64,000 bases of DNA. Origin: an uncultured Eubacteriales bacterium (GTDB lineage: Bacteria > Bacillota > Clostridia > Oscillospirales > CAG-272). Positions 30,437-39,491 of this stretch are shown here, piece by piece. The notes under the pieces were generated by a model. The model was given only the letters and a program-made list of their open reading frames with translations, was not told the DNA's origin and did no database searches. Made by a program: the position numbers and the translations under genes. The stretch covers positions 16,634 to 80,633 of the forward strand of contig CAKRQU010000004.1 of the NCBI GenBank assembly GCA_934394585.1, written 5' to 3'. The first letter of the stretch is position 1; every line of letters starts with the position of its first letter.

Positions 30437-30954
30437 TTTTCCTTGTCCTTTCTGCGTTTTTCCTTGTTTTTATACATGCGTATAAAAGGCTTTTCAAGTG
30501 CCCTTTTGAATTTGAAAAAAAGGTTTTCTTTATATTTCAGCGGCGTCACGAGGACGGCATAGGCGCCTGCCCGCGTGGCGCAGAGCACATCCGTGAATAT
30601 CTGATCGCCCACCACGGCGCATTTTTCGGGCACTGTGCCGAAATGCTCGCAAAAACCGCGCACGCATTTGCGCGACGGCTTGCCGCAATCGTAGCGGAAA
30701 TATGTACCGAGCTTTTTGCAAAAAGCCTCTACGCGCTCTTTTTTGTTATTGGAAGCCACGGCGACATTCAGCCCCGCCGCACGCAGCCCGTCCACCCAGA
30801 GGCAGACCTCGTCGGTAGGCTCCGCATCGCCGTAAGTCACGAGCGTATTGTCTATATCGAGTATCACGGTATCTATCCCCTTCGAAAGGAAAAAATCCGC
30901 GTCTATATCGAAAATACTCCGGAACATTATATCCGGCAAAAATAAATTTCTCAT
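30433..30954 (-). CDS. yqeG: YqeG-family HAD phosphatase
   Basis: A 173-residue HAD-superfamily IIIA phosphatase. It has the catalytic DIDNTL (Asp33, Asp35), the motif II ASNNKK, a conserved Lys in GKPSRKC, and the acidic VVGDQIFTDVL. This is the whole-length YqeG type found across Firmicutes; its substrate is not settled. Overlaps the downstream ATPase gene by four bases and is the first gene of a unit continuing to aroQ. The ribosome site is weak (GGTGG). Confidence 0.93.
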   Translation of the reverse strand: MRNLFLPDIMFRSIFDIDADFFLSKGIDTVILDIDNTLVTYGDAEPTDEVCLWVDGLRAAGLNVAVASNNKKERVEAFCKKLGTYFRYDCGKPSRKCVRGFCEHFGTVPEKCAVVGDQIFTDVLCATRAGAYAVLVTPLKYKENLFFKFKRALEKPFIRMYKNKEKRRKDKEK

Positions 30955-30986
30955 CCGACACCACCGAAAGTGAATACTTTATAAAT

Positions 30987-31015
30987 ATTATAACATAATA
31001 TTACAGAATATACAA
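30987..31015 (-). promoter_or_regulatory. Candidate promoter of the yqeG-aro operon
   Basis: Minus-strand TTGTAT (31010-31015), 17-base spacer, TATAAT (30987-30992), about 30 bases before the yqeG start. Confidence 0.72.
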
Positions 31016-31127
31016 TATAAATTTTCACCAAATTCACGGCTTTGCGAAACGGAGTTCACAATATGTGAAAATGTGCCAAAAATAACATGACGGATATATT
31101 CAATCATACAAAATTATCAAAAAGAGG

Positions 31128-31156
31128 TTCCATTTTCGCAGAGTTTATGATATAAT
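31128..31156 (+). promoter_or_regulatory. Candidate promoter of hpf
   Basis: Extended -10 TGATATAAT (TATAAT at 31151-31156) with a poor -35 (TTCCAT at 31128-31133) 17 bases upstream. It lies about 110 nt before hpf. Confidence 0.55.
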
Positions 31157-31166
31157 ATAGACAAGA

Positions 31167-31252
31167 AACGGGAATGTTTTTCCCGTTCTCAAAATTACAC
31201 GCGGAGAAGAAAAACCGCCGCACCGGAAAGCGCGGCATATACGTTGCTCCGC
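31167..31252 (+). promoter_or_regulatory. Structured leader of hpf
   Basis: A first hairpin AACGGGAA/TTCCCGTT (31167-31174 and 31180-31187) is followed by a second structure closed by GCGGAG (31201-31206) and CTCCGC (31247-31252). The second ends just before the GAAAGGA ribosome site. Might belong to RNA motifs reported upstream of raiA/hpf genes, but I cannot match one by eye. Confidence 0.45.
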
Positions 31253-31269
31253 CGAAAGGATGGTAAACC

Positions 31270-31794
31270 ATGAAAACCACGATTTTGCTAAGACAGGTCA
31301 CGACCACCGACGATGTGAAAAACATCATCGAAAAGAAGCTCGGAAAACTCGATAAGTTTTTTGACGACGAGGTTCAGGCATTTGTCACGCTTTCGCGCAA
31401 AAGAGAGCGCGAAATTCTGGAGCTTACCATTTCATACAAAGGCATGATCTATCGAAGCGAGGTGGAAGCGGAATCATTCCTTCATGCCATAGATCCCGCA
31501 GTAAATATAATCGACCGTCAGATACGCAAAAACAAAACAAGACTCGAAAAGCGTCTGCGCGAGGGAGCTTTCGTTCCCGATGCGGGTTCTTTTGAGGAAA
31601 TAGAAGAAGAAACGGATTTCCGTATTCACAAAAAGAATTTCGCCCTGAAACCAATGTCCGCCGAGGAAGCCATATTGCAGATGAATCTGCTCGGTCATGA
31701 ATTTTTCGTATACGAGGATCAGGATACCGCAGAGGTAAATGTGGTATATCGCAGAAAAGACGGCGATTACGGTCTGATAGAAACAAACAAATAA
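31270..31794 (+). CDS. hpf: Ribosome hibernation promoting factor, long form
   Basis: Binds the 30S decoding site and dimerises ribosomes in starvation. Its 174 residues contain the N-terminal S30AE domain (about 1-95) and the C-terminal dimerisation domain (about 115-170; KPMSAEEAILQMNLLGHEFFVYED). That makes it the long form found in Firmicutes. GAAAGGATGG precedes the start. The preceding leader is structured; a terminator follows at 31823-31850. Confidence 0.97.
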   Translation: MKTTILLRQVTTTDDVKNIIEKKLGKLDKFFDDEVQAFVTLSRKREREILELTISYKGMIYRSEVEAESFLHAIDPAVNIIDRQIRKNKTRLEKRLREGAFVPDAGSFEEIEEETDFRIHKKNFALKPMSAEEAILQMNLLGHEFFVYEDQDTAEVNVVYRRKDGDYGLIETNK

Positions 31795-31822
31795 ATTCTT
31801 TTCTCCGTTTTCATTAAAAGCG

Positions 31823-31850
31823 AAAAAAGCCGGTGTATACCGGCTTTTTT
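31823..31850 (+). terminator. Terminator of hpf
   Basis: AAAAAGCCGGT/ACCGGCTTTTT arms with a four-base loop; the flanking A and T runs allow action in both directions. Confidence 0.92.
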
Positions 31851-31905
31851 CATGTTTTTCAGTTAATTTATACAATTGTATTTTAAAAATATACCGATGT
31901 ATAAA

Positions 31906-32325
31906 TCATCTTTTCTTTTTGGTTTTTCTTTTGCGGTGAGAGGGTTTTCCCGCCGCTTTTCCGCCGATTGTCGAAATGAGTATACATGCCACAGCAGCCA
32001 CGGCATAACGCACAGGCGAAACAGAAAGCCCGAAGGCAAAGCACAATAGTATCATTGCCGCCGCTATGGCAATGCCGCATATAAGTCCGCACAAAGCGCC
32101 GTTTTCGCCATTCAGTTTTGACGCGATGAATCCGCCCGCAAATGCCGCCGCGGCAAGCGCCGCGTATGCAAAAACAGGCGCTGTCTTTTCGGGATCGTCA
32201 AATTTCATCGCGATAAAGCAGAATATACATACGAGCACGCATCCCGCGAGCGCGCTTACGGCAAAAGCCTTCAGCACGGAAAGAAAAATCCCGTTATCCT
32301 TTTTATGTACATTTGATTTGCTCAT
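31906..32325 (-). CDS. TIGR04086-family membrane protein
   Basis: A 139-residue protein with four predicted membrane helices separated by short loops, and a basic C-terminus (SHRKRKTKKKR). Length, helix pattern and the GGFIASKLNGENGALCG loop resemble the TIGR04086/YrzE family, whose function is unknown. Convergent with hpf and divergent from tRNA-Glu. No signal peptide beyond the first helix. Confidence 0.8.
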   Translation of the reverse strand: MSKSNVHKKDNGIFLSVLKAFAVSALAGCVLVCIFCFIAMKFDDPEKTAPVFAYAALAAAAFAGGFIASKLNGENGALCGLICGIAIAAAMILLCFAFGLSVSPVRYAVAAVACILISTIGGKAAGKPSHRKRKTKKKR

Positions 32326-32448
32326 AATAAAGCCGCCCTTCTTTTTTTCTTTTTTGATAATATATATGTCTGTAGAAAAATTTTTATGAGCAAAAGCGGG
32401 GCAAAAAGCACCGCCGTAATATTTTTTTGAAAAAATATGAAAAAAGGC

Positions 32449-32477
32449 TTGATTTTTGCATTCTTATATGATATAAT
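32449..32477 (+). promoter_or_regulatory. Promoter of tRNA-Glu
   Basis: TTGATT (32449-32454), 17-base spacer, TATAAT (32472-32477) with an extended TG one base upstream. Transcription should start about 13 nt before the tRNA. Confidence 0.88.
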
Positions 32478-32496
32478 AACACTCGCCGATGTGAAT

Positions 32497-32571
32497 GGCC
32501 CTTTGGTCAAGCGGCTAAGACATCGCCCTCTCACGGCGAAAACGGGGGTTCGATTCCCCCAGGGGTCACCA
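32497..32571 (+). tRNA. tRNA-Glu (anticodon CUC), CCA encoded
   Basis: Complete cloverleaf by eye: acceptor GGCCCTT/AGGGGTC, D arm GTC/GAC, anticodon stem TCGCC/GGCGA with loop CTCTCAC (anticodon CTC), and T arm GGGGG-TTCGATT-CCCCC. The terminal CCA is in the DNA. A single-gene transcription unit with its own promoter and terminator. Confidence 0.96.
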
Positions 32572-32580
32572 AACGAAACA

Positions 32581-32612
32581 AATCCGAACCGATTGTCGGT
32601 TCGGATTTTTTC
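32581..32612 (+). terminator. Terminator of tRNA-Glu
   Basis: Twelve-base arms AATCCGAACCGA and its complement with a three-base loop and T tract. Confidence 0.93.
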
Positions 32613-32782
32613 TGTTTTAAAAATGATGTTTCTCTTTGCGCAAAGAGGGGGGGAAGCGCTTTTGGCAAAAGCGGGGAAAAGTTACTCTTCTCAAAGAGAA
32701 CGAAGGTCGCGCTTTTCACTGACGAAGAGGAGGGTTCAGGGCGGCGAAGCCACCTCTGAACGGCGTCGCCGAGACGGAGTCA

Positions 32783-33210
32783 GCGGCAAAAGTCATCAAA
32801 GGAAGGCTCCTCGCACTCCTTTGCAAACTACCTCGCACCCCGTCGAGTCAGCCGCAGGAGATAATGCGCGGCAAGTATGTGCTATATATAGCAAATCAAA
32901 AATCTCAAGTGCATCTCTCCGCACATCATCAGCTATACCGCGCGTGCGAACATAGTACGCCGCGAAAGCCGAGCAGATTCGACGGGGTGGATGGTGCCAC
33001 GCCGAAAGTTCAGCTACGCTCCCCACTATATGCTAAACTCCAACCATGCGAGCATGACTTGATGGACATCGAGTTGGGGCGGCTAAAGATTAAATTTGAA
33101 CAGGCAAAAGTCCGTGTTAAGCGGGGATCTGAACTGCGCTTCCGGTTTTGTCTGTGGTCGGACTGTCGGGGCAGTATGTTCGCACCGGTCGCCGCGAGGC
33201 GACAGAAGGT
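32783..33210 (-). repeat. Dispersed 428-bp repeat, copy C (inverted)
   Basis: The same 428-bp element as A and B but on the opposite strand, with inverted arms at 32836-32846 and 32979-32989 (154 bp span). It lies between convergent tRNA-Glu and GH3 genes. The flanks (about 32640-32780 and 33211-33355) hold hairpin modules such as the GAGGAGGGTTCAGGG segment with CCTCTGAA, also seen beside copies A and D. Confidence 0.9.
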
Positions 33211-33356
33211 GTTTAAAAGAGGAATACTTTCCTCTTTTTGACTTTTGGTACTTTTGGTCACGCAAAAGTACACCCCGTTTCTCGGTAGAGAAAGAAACTT
33301 TCAATGGCGGCATCTGCCGCCCGCTTCCCTCCTCTTTGCCAAGAGTAAATTCCCAT

Positions 33357-33401
33357 GCAAAAATACGGAAGGTCCGCAGACCTCCCGTATTTTTTATTTT
33401 T
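33357..33401 (-). terminator. Terminator of the GH3 gene (bidirectional)
   Basis: A hairpin at 33362-33391 (AATACGGGAGGTC with its near-perfect complement) flanked by A and T runs, ending 8 bases from the GH3 stop. Confidence 0.88.
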
Positions 33402-33408
33402 CATGCCT

Positions 33409-36396
33409 TTATATATTTTTCGCGGCGGTTTTCTTTATAAATTCCAGCACACGGCAGGCGGATTGCTCCACGCGCTCGCGCGAAAGCGTGCCGTTTCTTA
33501 TCGCCTCGGCTACGGAAGGCGCATTTCCGGATGCCATTTTCAGATCATGCCCCGCCGCAAGCTCGCGCACATGCACGGAATTGTTTTCCCAGTCCGTAAC
33601 AAGCACACCTTCAAAACCGAATTCGTCCCTGATTATATTTTCACAGAAAACGCTGTCCTCAGGCACTTTTTTGCCGTTTATGAAATTATACGAGGTCATT
33701 ATGGCGAGCGGCTGTCCCTCTTTTATCGCTATTTCAAAACCGCGCATATATATTTCTCTCAGCGCACGCGCGGAAATATAGCTGTCCGATTGCAGACGTC
33801 TGTATTCCGTGCTGTTTGCGGCAAAATGTTTTATCGTGGCGCCGGTGCATTCCGATTGTGCGCCGCGCACTACTGCCGCAGCCATTTTCCCCGTGAGAAG
33901 CGGATCTTCGGAATAATATTCAAATCCGCGCCCGCAAAGCGGATTGCGGTGAATATTCATTCCCGGGGCGAGCCACATATCCGTTTTATATCCCTTTGCC
34001 TCCGCGCTTATCGCCCTGCCGAATTCCTCCGCCAGCGCGGTATTCCATGTGGAAGCAAGCATCGTTCCCGACGGGTAAACCGTGGTATTTCTTTCCAGTC
34101 GCAGTCCCACGGGACCGTCTGCCCAGTATACCTCGGGAATGCCGTAAGCTTCGCTGTAACCTATCTGTCCCTTTTCGTTTCCGCAGGTCAGCGCGGCAAG
34201 CTCATCGTCGCTCATTTTCGCCGTGATATCGCGCGCCGTTATATTCCCTTTTACAAACTGCGCGAAAAGTCCGTTTTCATATCCATCGGGAATCCTGCGC
34301 GTATATTCGCGCTCCGTCACTGTCGCCGTATCGCCGTGGGCTTCCCCGCGATGCGAAACTGCCGTCTGCTCCTCTGCCGCGCAGGGATTTACCTGTATAT
34401 AGGCGATTTCCGGAGATGTGCGCGTGACGGAAACAAATTTCAGATAGCATTCGCCTTTCGGCAGTGCGAGGCGAAAAGGTTCGGCGCTTTTGCAGACAAA
34501 ACCCTCTCCCTCTTCCGCTGTTTTCGGGAGCATAATATCACCCACATCGCGGCGGACATTTGAAACCAGCACGGAAAAGCAATCCGCGAGAGGCATATCG
34601 CCGTAAGGATTGTAATAGCGGAGCGAAAATTCATATACACCCGCCTTTTCCACATCCAGTCTGTATGTGGCATATCTTCCCGGCGTATGCATGCGCGCGA
34701 GAGAAAAGCCGTGCTTTACCGCGTCCGTATCGTGAAACTGACGCGAAACCACATAAAGCGCGCATTCGCAGAAACGCCCGCCCTCGATGATGCTTTCGTT
34801 TTCGCTTATTTTTATCGGTGTTTCATCGCGCACCACCGTGATAAATGCGATATTTTTATCGCACGCTACGGAAATTTCCGTTTTGCCAACGGAAAATACC
34901 GCAAAATCCGCCTCCAGCAGTCTGCCGTTTATTTTTATTTCCGCGTCGCCGCGCGATATTTTTTCTCCGTTTTCCGTTTCGGCGCGCAAAATGTATGTGC
35001 CCTGCACCGAAACATTTATCAGCGCGCCCGCCGTGCCGTTTCCGCGCTTTATTTTCACGCGAGTTTCGCCCTCCGGCGCGATATATGCTCCCTCCGAGGG
35101 ATCGGGCATTATGTGGTCGATAACTTCATAGCCGTCGTCGCCGCAAAGACGTTCTTCCAGACGTGTATCTATATGCGTGCAGTGCTTCACCACGCGCATT
35201 TTCTCTATCGTGAGGCTTCCCGCGGCGGAAAGCTTTTCCGCATTGTTGCCGAAGAATATTCCGTATTCTCCCGCCTCGAGTACAAAGCAGTCGCGCGCGC
35301 CCGTTTCGCCGCAGTCATCAAAGCTCGCCATATCTGCCGTGGCAAAGCAGAGCGTGAGCATTTCGCTTTCGCCCGCGCCGAGAAGCCGCGTTTTGGCAAA
35401 GGCGCGAAGCTCATAGCGCGGCTTTCCGAGCGCACCCGCGGGAGAGGAGGAATAAAGCATAGCCACTTCCTTGCCCGACACCACGCCGATATTTTTCACG
35501 AGGAGCGTAACGCTTATCTCATCCTCGTCGGCGGAAAACGAAACGGAGCTCATTTCAAATTCCGTATAGGAAAGACCGTAGCCGAAAGGAAAAAGCACGT
35601 TTTCCTTTTCGTCGGCGAATGTTTCAAAATACCTGTAGCCAACGTAAATATCTTCTTTATACTTTTGTATAATACCGCCGCGCGAGCCGAAAAAGCGTGA
35701 TGAAGGGCAGTTTTCCGCGCATACAGCCGTATCGGTCAGCTTGCCCGACGGCGAAACCTCGCCGCACAGCACGCGTGCCAGCGCCTGCCCGCCTTCCATG
35801 CCCGGCATGGATATCAGCAGAGCCGCCTTTACATAATCGCGCCGTGTAAACGAAAGGTCGATCAGATTTCCCGAATTTACTATGACAGTGACATTGCCGA
35901 AATATTTTCCGAGTAGCGAGAGAGTGAGCTCCTCGCCGTCGGAAAGGTAGTAATCCCCCGTCACGGGGAGCACATCGTCGTTTTCACCCGCCGTTCTTCC
36001 TATTATAAAGACGGCTTTTTCCGCGCGCTCCGCCGCCTCGGCGATTTCCTTTTCGGAAAGCGGCATTTCCTCGTTTATATGCGAACCGCTGCCCCATACG
36101 TCGTAGCTCGCTATCGGATTTTTCGCGCTCCATTCCGCATATTTCCGCGAAAGAATTTCATCGCAGTTTATGCCGGCACGGGTAAGGCTCGGGAGAATCT
36201 GTGCGCAGTATTCGCACGTGCAGAAAGCAGAACCTGTCCCGCATTTTATGATATCATTCTGCGTTCTGCCGAAAACGGCGATTTTCTCTTTTCCGAGCGG
36301 GAGCGTATTTTCGTTTTTCAGGAGGATTATTCCCTCCTCGGCGATTTCTCTCGCCAGATCGTATCTTTCCTTTTTGTTTTCGTACCTGCTCATCAT
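33409..36396 (-). CDS. Family 3 glycoside hydrolase with reversed domain order
   Basis: A 995-residue glycosidase in which the usual C-terminal alpha/beta sandwich comes first (AREIAEEGIILLKNENTLPLG, residues about 14-34). A fibronectin III-like segment and an extra beta-rich region follow, and then the (beta/alpha)8 catalytic barrel comes last (about residues 690-980). The barrel carries ADGPVGLR, GRGFEYYSEDP, IKHFAAN and the nucleophile in VLVTDW (about Asp935). No signal peptide, so cytosolic. Similar permuted beta-glucosidases are known in ruminal Clostridia. The sugar is not predictable; a short-oligosaccharide beta-glycosidase is likely. Confidence 0.93.
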   Translation of the reverse strand: MMSRYENKKERYDLAREIAEEGIILLKNENTLPLGKEKIAVFGRTQNDIIKCGTGSAFCTCEYCAQILPSLTRAGINCDEILSRKYAEWSAKNPIASYDVWGSGSHINEEMPLSEKEIAEAAERAEKAVFIIGRTAGENDDVLPVTGDYYLSDGEELTLSLLGKYFGNVTVIVNSGNLIDLSFTRRDYVKAALLISMPGMEGGQALARVLCGEVSPSGKLTDTAVCAENCPSSRFFGSRGGIIQKYKEDIYVGYRYFETFADEKENVLFPFGYGLSYTEFEMSSVSFSADEDEISVTLLVKNIGVVSGKEVAMLYSSSPAGALGKPRYELRAFAKTRLLGAGESEMLTLCFATADMASFDDCGETGARDCFVLEAGEYGIFFGNNAEKLSAAGSLTIEKMRVVKHCTHIDTRLEERLCGDDGYEVIDHIMPDPSEGAYIAPEGETRVKIKRGNGTAGALINVSVQGTYILRAETENGEKISRGDAEIKINGRLLEADFAVFSVGKTEISVACDKNIAFITVVRDETPIKISENESIIEGGRFCECALYVVSRQFHDTDAVKHGFSLARMHTPGRYATYRLDVEKAGVYEFSLRYYNPYGDMPLADCFSVLVSNVRRDVGDIMLPKTAEEGEGFVCKSAEPFRLALPKGECYLKFVSVTRTSPEIAYIQVNPCAAEEQTAVSHRGEAHGDTATVTEREYTRRIPDGYENGLFAQFVKGNITARDITAKMSDDELAALTCGNEKGQIGYSEAYGIPEVYWADGPVGLRLERNTTVYPSGTMLASTWNTALAEEFGRAISAEAKGYKTDMWLAPGMNIHRNPLCGRGFEYYSEDPLLTGKMAAAVVRGAQSECTGATIKHFAANSTEYRRLQSDSYISARALREIYMRGFEIAIKEGQPLAIMTSYNFINGKKVPEDSVFCENIIRDEFGFEGVLVTDWENNSVHVRELAAGHDLKMASGNAPSVAEAIRNGTLSRERVEQSACRVLEFIKKTAAKNI

Positions 36397-36404
36397 TTAT
36401 ATCC

Positions 36405-38159
36405 TCATATTTTTTTCACGCTCATGCGGGGCGTCACATAAGCTGTGTAATTGGAATAGTAAACCACCTTGCCGGGCTTTGCTCCGGCAGGCTTTTTCAG
36501 ATTTTTTACAAGTGTATAATCCACGGCGGCATTCTGCGTATCCGATATGGAGGAATAATAAGCAGCCAGCTCCGCCGCCTCGGTAAAATCGCGCGCATCC
36601 GGCTCTTCGCCCTGCTCGCAGAGCATGATGACATGTGCGCCCGCCGCGTTTTTCACATGAAACCACCAGTCGTGCTTTCCCGCCAGCTTTGTCGAAACAA
36701 AATCATTCTGTATATTGTTTCTGCCGCAGATAAGCTCGCGCCCGCCGGATGTAAGAAATCTCGCCGGTTTCGGCACATGTTTTGATGCGGCACGCGGATT
36801 TCCCTGCTTTTCGGCTTTCTTTTTCAGATATCCGCCCGCCGTCAGCTCGTTTCTTATCTCGTCGATATCGGCTTCCGTTTCGCAGAGAGAAACGGAATTT
36901 TCCACCGTGGCAAGATATTCCAGTTCCGCCTCGGCTATTTTGCATTGCTCCGCCAGTATCACCTTTGCCGTTTTCAGCTTGGTATATTTTTTATAGTAAC
37001 GCGCCGCATTCTGCGCGGGGGTAAGCTTTTCGTCCATGGGGACGCGCACTGTTTCCAGATTTTCGCTGTAGTAATCGGGCACATCGGCATATTTTGCCTT
37101 TTGCCTGAGCATATAGGCAGAAGCCGTGAGCAAATCGCCGAAGCGCTTGAATTTATCCATTTCGTCGCAGTCGGAAAGCTCCTTTTTCAGCACGTTCAGC
37201 TTTTTGGCAAGCTTTGTGCGGTTTCCCGAAACGGCGGTATGGATATCGTGCGTTTTCTGCCGCAGAGTGGCGGCGCTGTCCTTGCTTTCAAAATAGAAAT
37301 CCAGCATAGCCGAAAAGCTTTCGAAATTTCTCTTTCTTTCCGCGCCGTACTGATTTATATCGATAAATGAAAAATCAAAAGGCTCGCCGTTTTCGCGGAA
37401 TACCACCGTAGGCACTGCTTTGCCGTTTTGCGCGGCGTTTACCGTGGCTTCAAAAGCTGCCCACAGCTTCTTTTCATCGGCATCACAGCAAAGAACTCCG
37501 AGCGCACCCGCCGCAAAAGCCGTTTCTCTCGCGGCAATCGGCGCAAATCCCGCATACTGCGACAAAATGAAATCCTCGCACGGCTTTTCGCCGCAGGAGC
37601 GCATCCGCGCGGCAAAGCTCTCTTCGTTTTCGCTTTGCGGAGCGGCTTTTCCCTGCGTGGGCGGGAGCTCATACTCCGCGCCGCATACGAGCGGGCGCTT
37701 GCCCTCCGTTATATCCCCCGCGCGGAGCAGACCGAGTATTTTCTTTTTTCCCGCCACATCGCCCGCGTATATGATATTGCTGTATTTGCCCATTATTTCC
37801 ACTATCAGATATCTTTTGCAGGGGAAGCCCAGCTCGTCATACGTATCGAGCGAAAATTCCACCGCACGCTCGAAACCGAGCGTATGTACAGAGGAAAAAG
37901 AAGCGCCCGAAATATGCCTGCGAAGCTGCTGGCAGAATGCGGGCGGCGTTTTCGGATTTTCCGCGCGCGACTCCGTCAGGCTCACTCTGGAAGCGCCGGG
38001 CGTGGCGCAGAGATAAAGCTTTTTCGTTTCGCCGCCGCGACGGCAAAGCAATATCAGCCCGTAGCGCGAGGGCTGATATATTTTTTCTGTTTTTGCGCCG
38101 GAAAGCGCATCGCAAAGCTCGCGTGCAACGCACTGTGCCGTAAAGGTATCAAAAGACAT
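36405..38159 (-). CDS. rqcH: Rqc2 homologue RqcH (NFACT family)
   Basis: Ribosome quality control factor that binds stalled 50S-peptidyl-tRNA and directs alanine tailing. The start MSFDTFTAQCVARELC follows GGAGG; the 12 codons before are leader. In 584 residues there are the NFACT-N region (FCQQLRRHISGA with the conserved basic pair), helix-hairpin-helix and coiled-coil portions, and a C-terminal NFACT-R domain (LICGRNNIQNDFVS, HDWWFHVKNAAGAHVI). Often annotated as a fibronectin-binding protein in older records. It is 8 bases from the GH3 start and probably co-transcribed. Confidence 0.95.
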   Translation of the reverse strand: MSFDTFTAQCVARELCDALSGAKTEKIYQPSRYGLILLCRRGGETKKLYLCATPGASRVSLTESRAENPKTPPAFCQQLRRHISGASFSSVHTLGFERAVEFSLDTYDELGFPCKRYLIVEIMGKYSNIIYAGDVAGKKKILGLLRAGDITEGKRPLVCGAEYELPPTQGKAAPQSENEESFAARMRSCGEKPCEDFILSQYAGFAPIAARETAFAAGALGVLCCDADEKKLWAAFEATVNAAQNGKAVPTVVFRENGEPFDFSFIDINQYGAERKRNFESFSAMLDFYFESKDSAATLRQKTHDIHTAVSGNRTKLAKKLNVLKKELSDCDEMDKFKRFGDLLTASAYMLRQKAKYADVPDYYSENLETVRVPMDEKLTPAQNAARYYKKYTKLKTAKVILAEQCKIAEAELEYLATVENSVSLCETEADIDEIRNELTAGGYLKKKAEKQGNPRAASKHVPKPARFLTSGGRELICGRNNIQNDFVSTKLAGKHDWWFHVKNAAGAHVIMLCEQGEEPDARDFTEAAELAAYYSSISDTQNAAVDYTLVKNLKKPAGAKPGKVVYYSNYTAYVTPRMSVKKI

Positions 38160-38232
38160 TTTTATCCTCCGTAAAAAGGCGGGCGCGCAAGACAAACCGA
38201 AATTCCCTGCCGCGCCCGCTTTTTTCGTGCTT

Positions 38233-39372
38233 TTATTTCATTGATTTCACGTTTATTTTATCGTAAATTTTCTGATTGTAGGGGTAGCATACCATATTCT
38301 GCGTATAAGCGTTTACGGTCGCTTTATACTCGCTGTACTGCGGAGTATACTGCGTAGCCGTGGCGGAATATGAACTGAACATGGTCTGCGCCACGCCGGA
38401 ATCTCCGTAAATGAAATTCTCATTGAAACCGAGCCTTTTCATTATGCAGAAATAGCCGAATTCCTCATCGTAATCGCCCGTGAGAATATCACTCATGCCG
38501 TCCTTTTCCAGACCGTTTACGGTCATTGCCACAAAGCTCGATACAGACTGCACGGTATTGCTTCCCGCGTTCATTATAGCATTTGATTTGTCGAAATATA
38601 TTTCGCTGTTTGTCACGCCGCTGTCGTATTTCTTTATCACGTCGTTTATCGCGGCACCGCCGTCGAGTTCCGCCTTTGCCGCATTTATTTTTTCCTGTGC
38701 TTCCTTTTCGGAAGAAGCGTCACCCTTTGTGAAAAGCACGAGAACCTGCTTTATGTGGTAGTAATTGCTTTCCGCATGCTCCACGGCATCGGGCGCTATG
38801 TGCTTCTTTATTCTCGACGAAAGCAGACCGCGCAGATACGAAAATCTGAAATATCCCTCGGTAAATCCCGTGGATTCGAAAAATTTATCGTACATTTCAT
38901 CGGTATATTCGTCCATATTTTCCGTTTTGCCTATAGAAACCAGATATTTTTTGAAATTTTCCCTGTATTCGGATTCAAAAGAGGTGTAGTCGTCGTCCGT
39001 GAGCCCCACGCCGTAGGCTTCCGCCAGTGCGTAAAGCGAATAAAATTCTATCAGATCGTCCTCTGTTTTTTCTTTTATCGCCTTTGTCTGCTCGTCTATC
39101 GTGGTGAAAATCAGCTTTTTGTTTTCGTCCTCAAGTATGCCGTCGCCGAGAAGCCCTTTGTAATACATGAATATTCCGTAATATTCATCGAAAGGCACGA
39201 GATATTCTTTTTTGCCGTCGCCCATATCGAGTACCAGACGCAGAGCGTAATCCACTTTCACGCGCGCGCCTATCCAGTTGTAAAGTCCCGGTTTTTTCTG
39301 GCAGCCTGCAAATGCTCCGAGCGCGATAAGCAGCGCAAACAGGGCGCAAATTATTTTCACAAATCTTTTCAT
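38233..39372 (-). CDS. PrsA/SurA-like lipoprotein, putative foldase
   Basis: A 379-residue lipoprotein. Signal peptide MKRFVKIICALFALLIALG with lipobox GAFAGC. The body has a SurA/PrsA-like helical chaperone part and a degenerate parvulin-like segment: YYHIKQVLVLF followed by an EAQEKINAAKAEL helix and SGVTNSEIYF. In PrsA, HIKQVLV opens the peptidyl-prolyl isomerase fold. Active-site residues appear incomplete, so it may be a chaperone without isomerase activity. Precedes rqcH, suggesting protein-quality context, and follows a candidate promoter. Confidence 0.8.
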   Translation of the reverse strand: MKRFVKIICALFALLIALGAFAGCQKKPGLYNWIGARVKVDYALRLVLDMGDGKKEYLVPFDEYYGIFMYYKGLLGDGILEDENKKLIFTTIDEQTKAIKEKTEDDLIEFYSLYALAEAYGVGLTDDDYTSFESEYRENFKKYLVSIGKTENMDEYTDEMYDKFFESTGFTEGYFRFSYLRGLLSSRIKKHIAPDAVEHAESNYYHIKQVLVLFTKGDASSEKEAQEKINAAKAELDGGAAINDVIKKYDSGVTNSEIYFDKSNAIMNAGSNTVQSVSSFVAMTVNGLEKDGMSDILTGDYDEEFGYFCIMKRLGFNENFIYGDSGVAQTMFSSYSATATQYTPQYSEYKATVNAYTQNMVCYPYNQKIYDKINVKSMK

Positions 39373-39446
39373 TTCAAACTCCGTTCGCTTTTATTTTTCA
39401 TTTCAGCCGGAATGACGGAAATATCCGAATATAAATATTCTTATAT

Positions 39447-39475
39447 ATATTATCACAAATCCGCGGAAATTTCAA
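39447..39475 (-). promoter_or_regulatory. Candidate promoter of the foldase-rqcH-GH3 unit
   Basis: Minus-strand TTGAAA (39470-39475), 17-base spacer, TAATAT (39447-39452), about 75 bases before the lipoprotein gene. Confidence 0.55.
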
Positions 39476-39491
39476 CTTATATTTTGAATTT

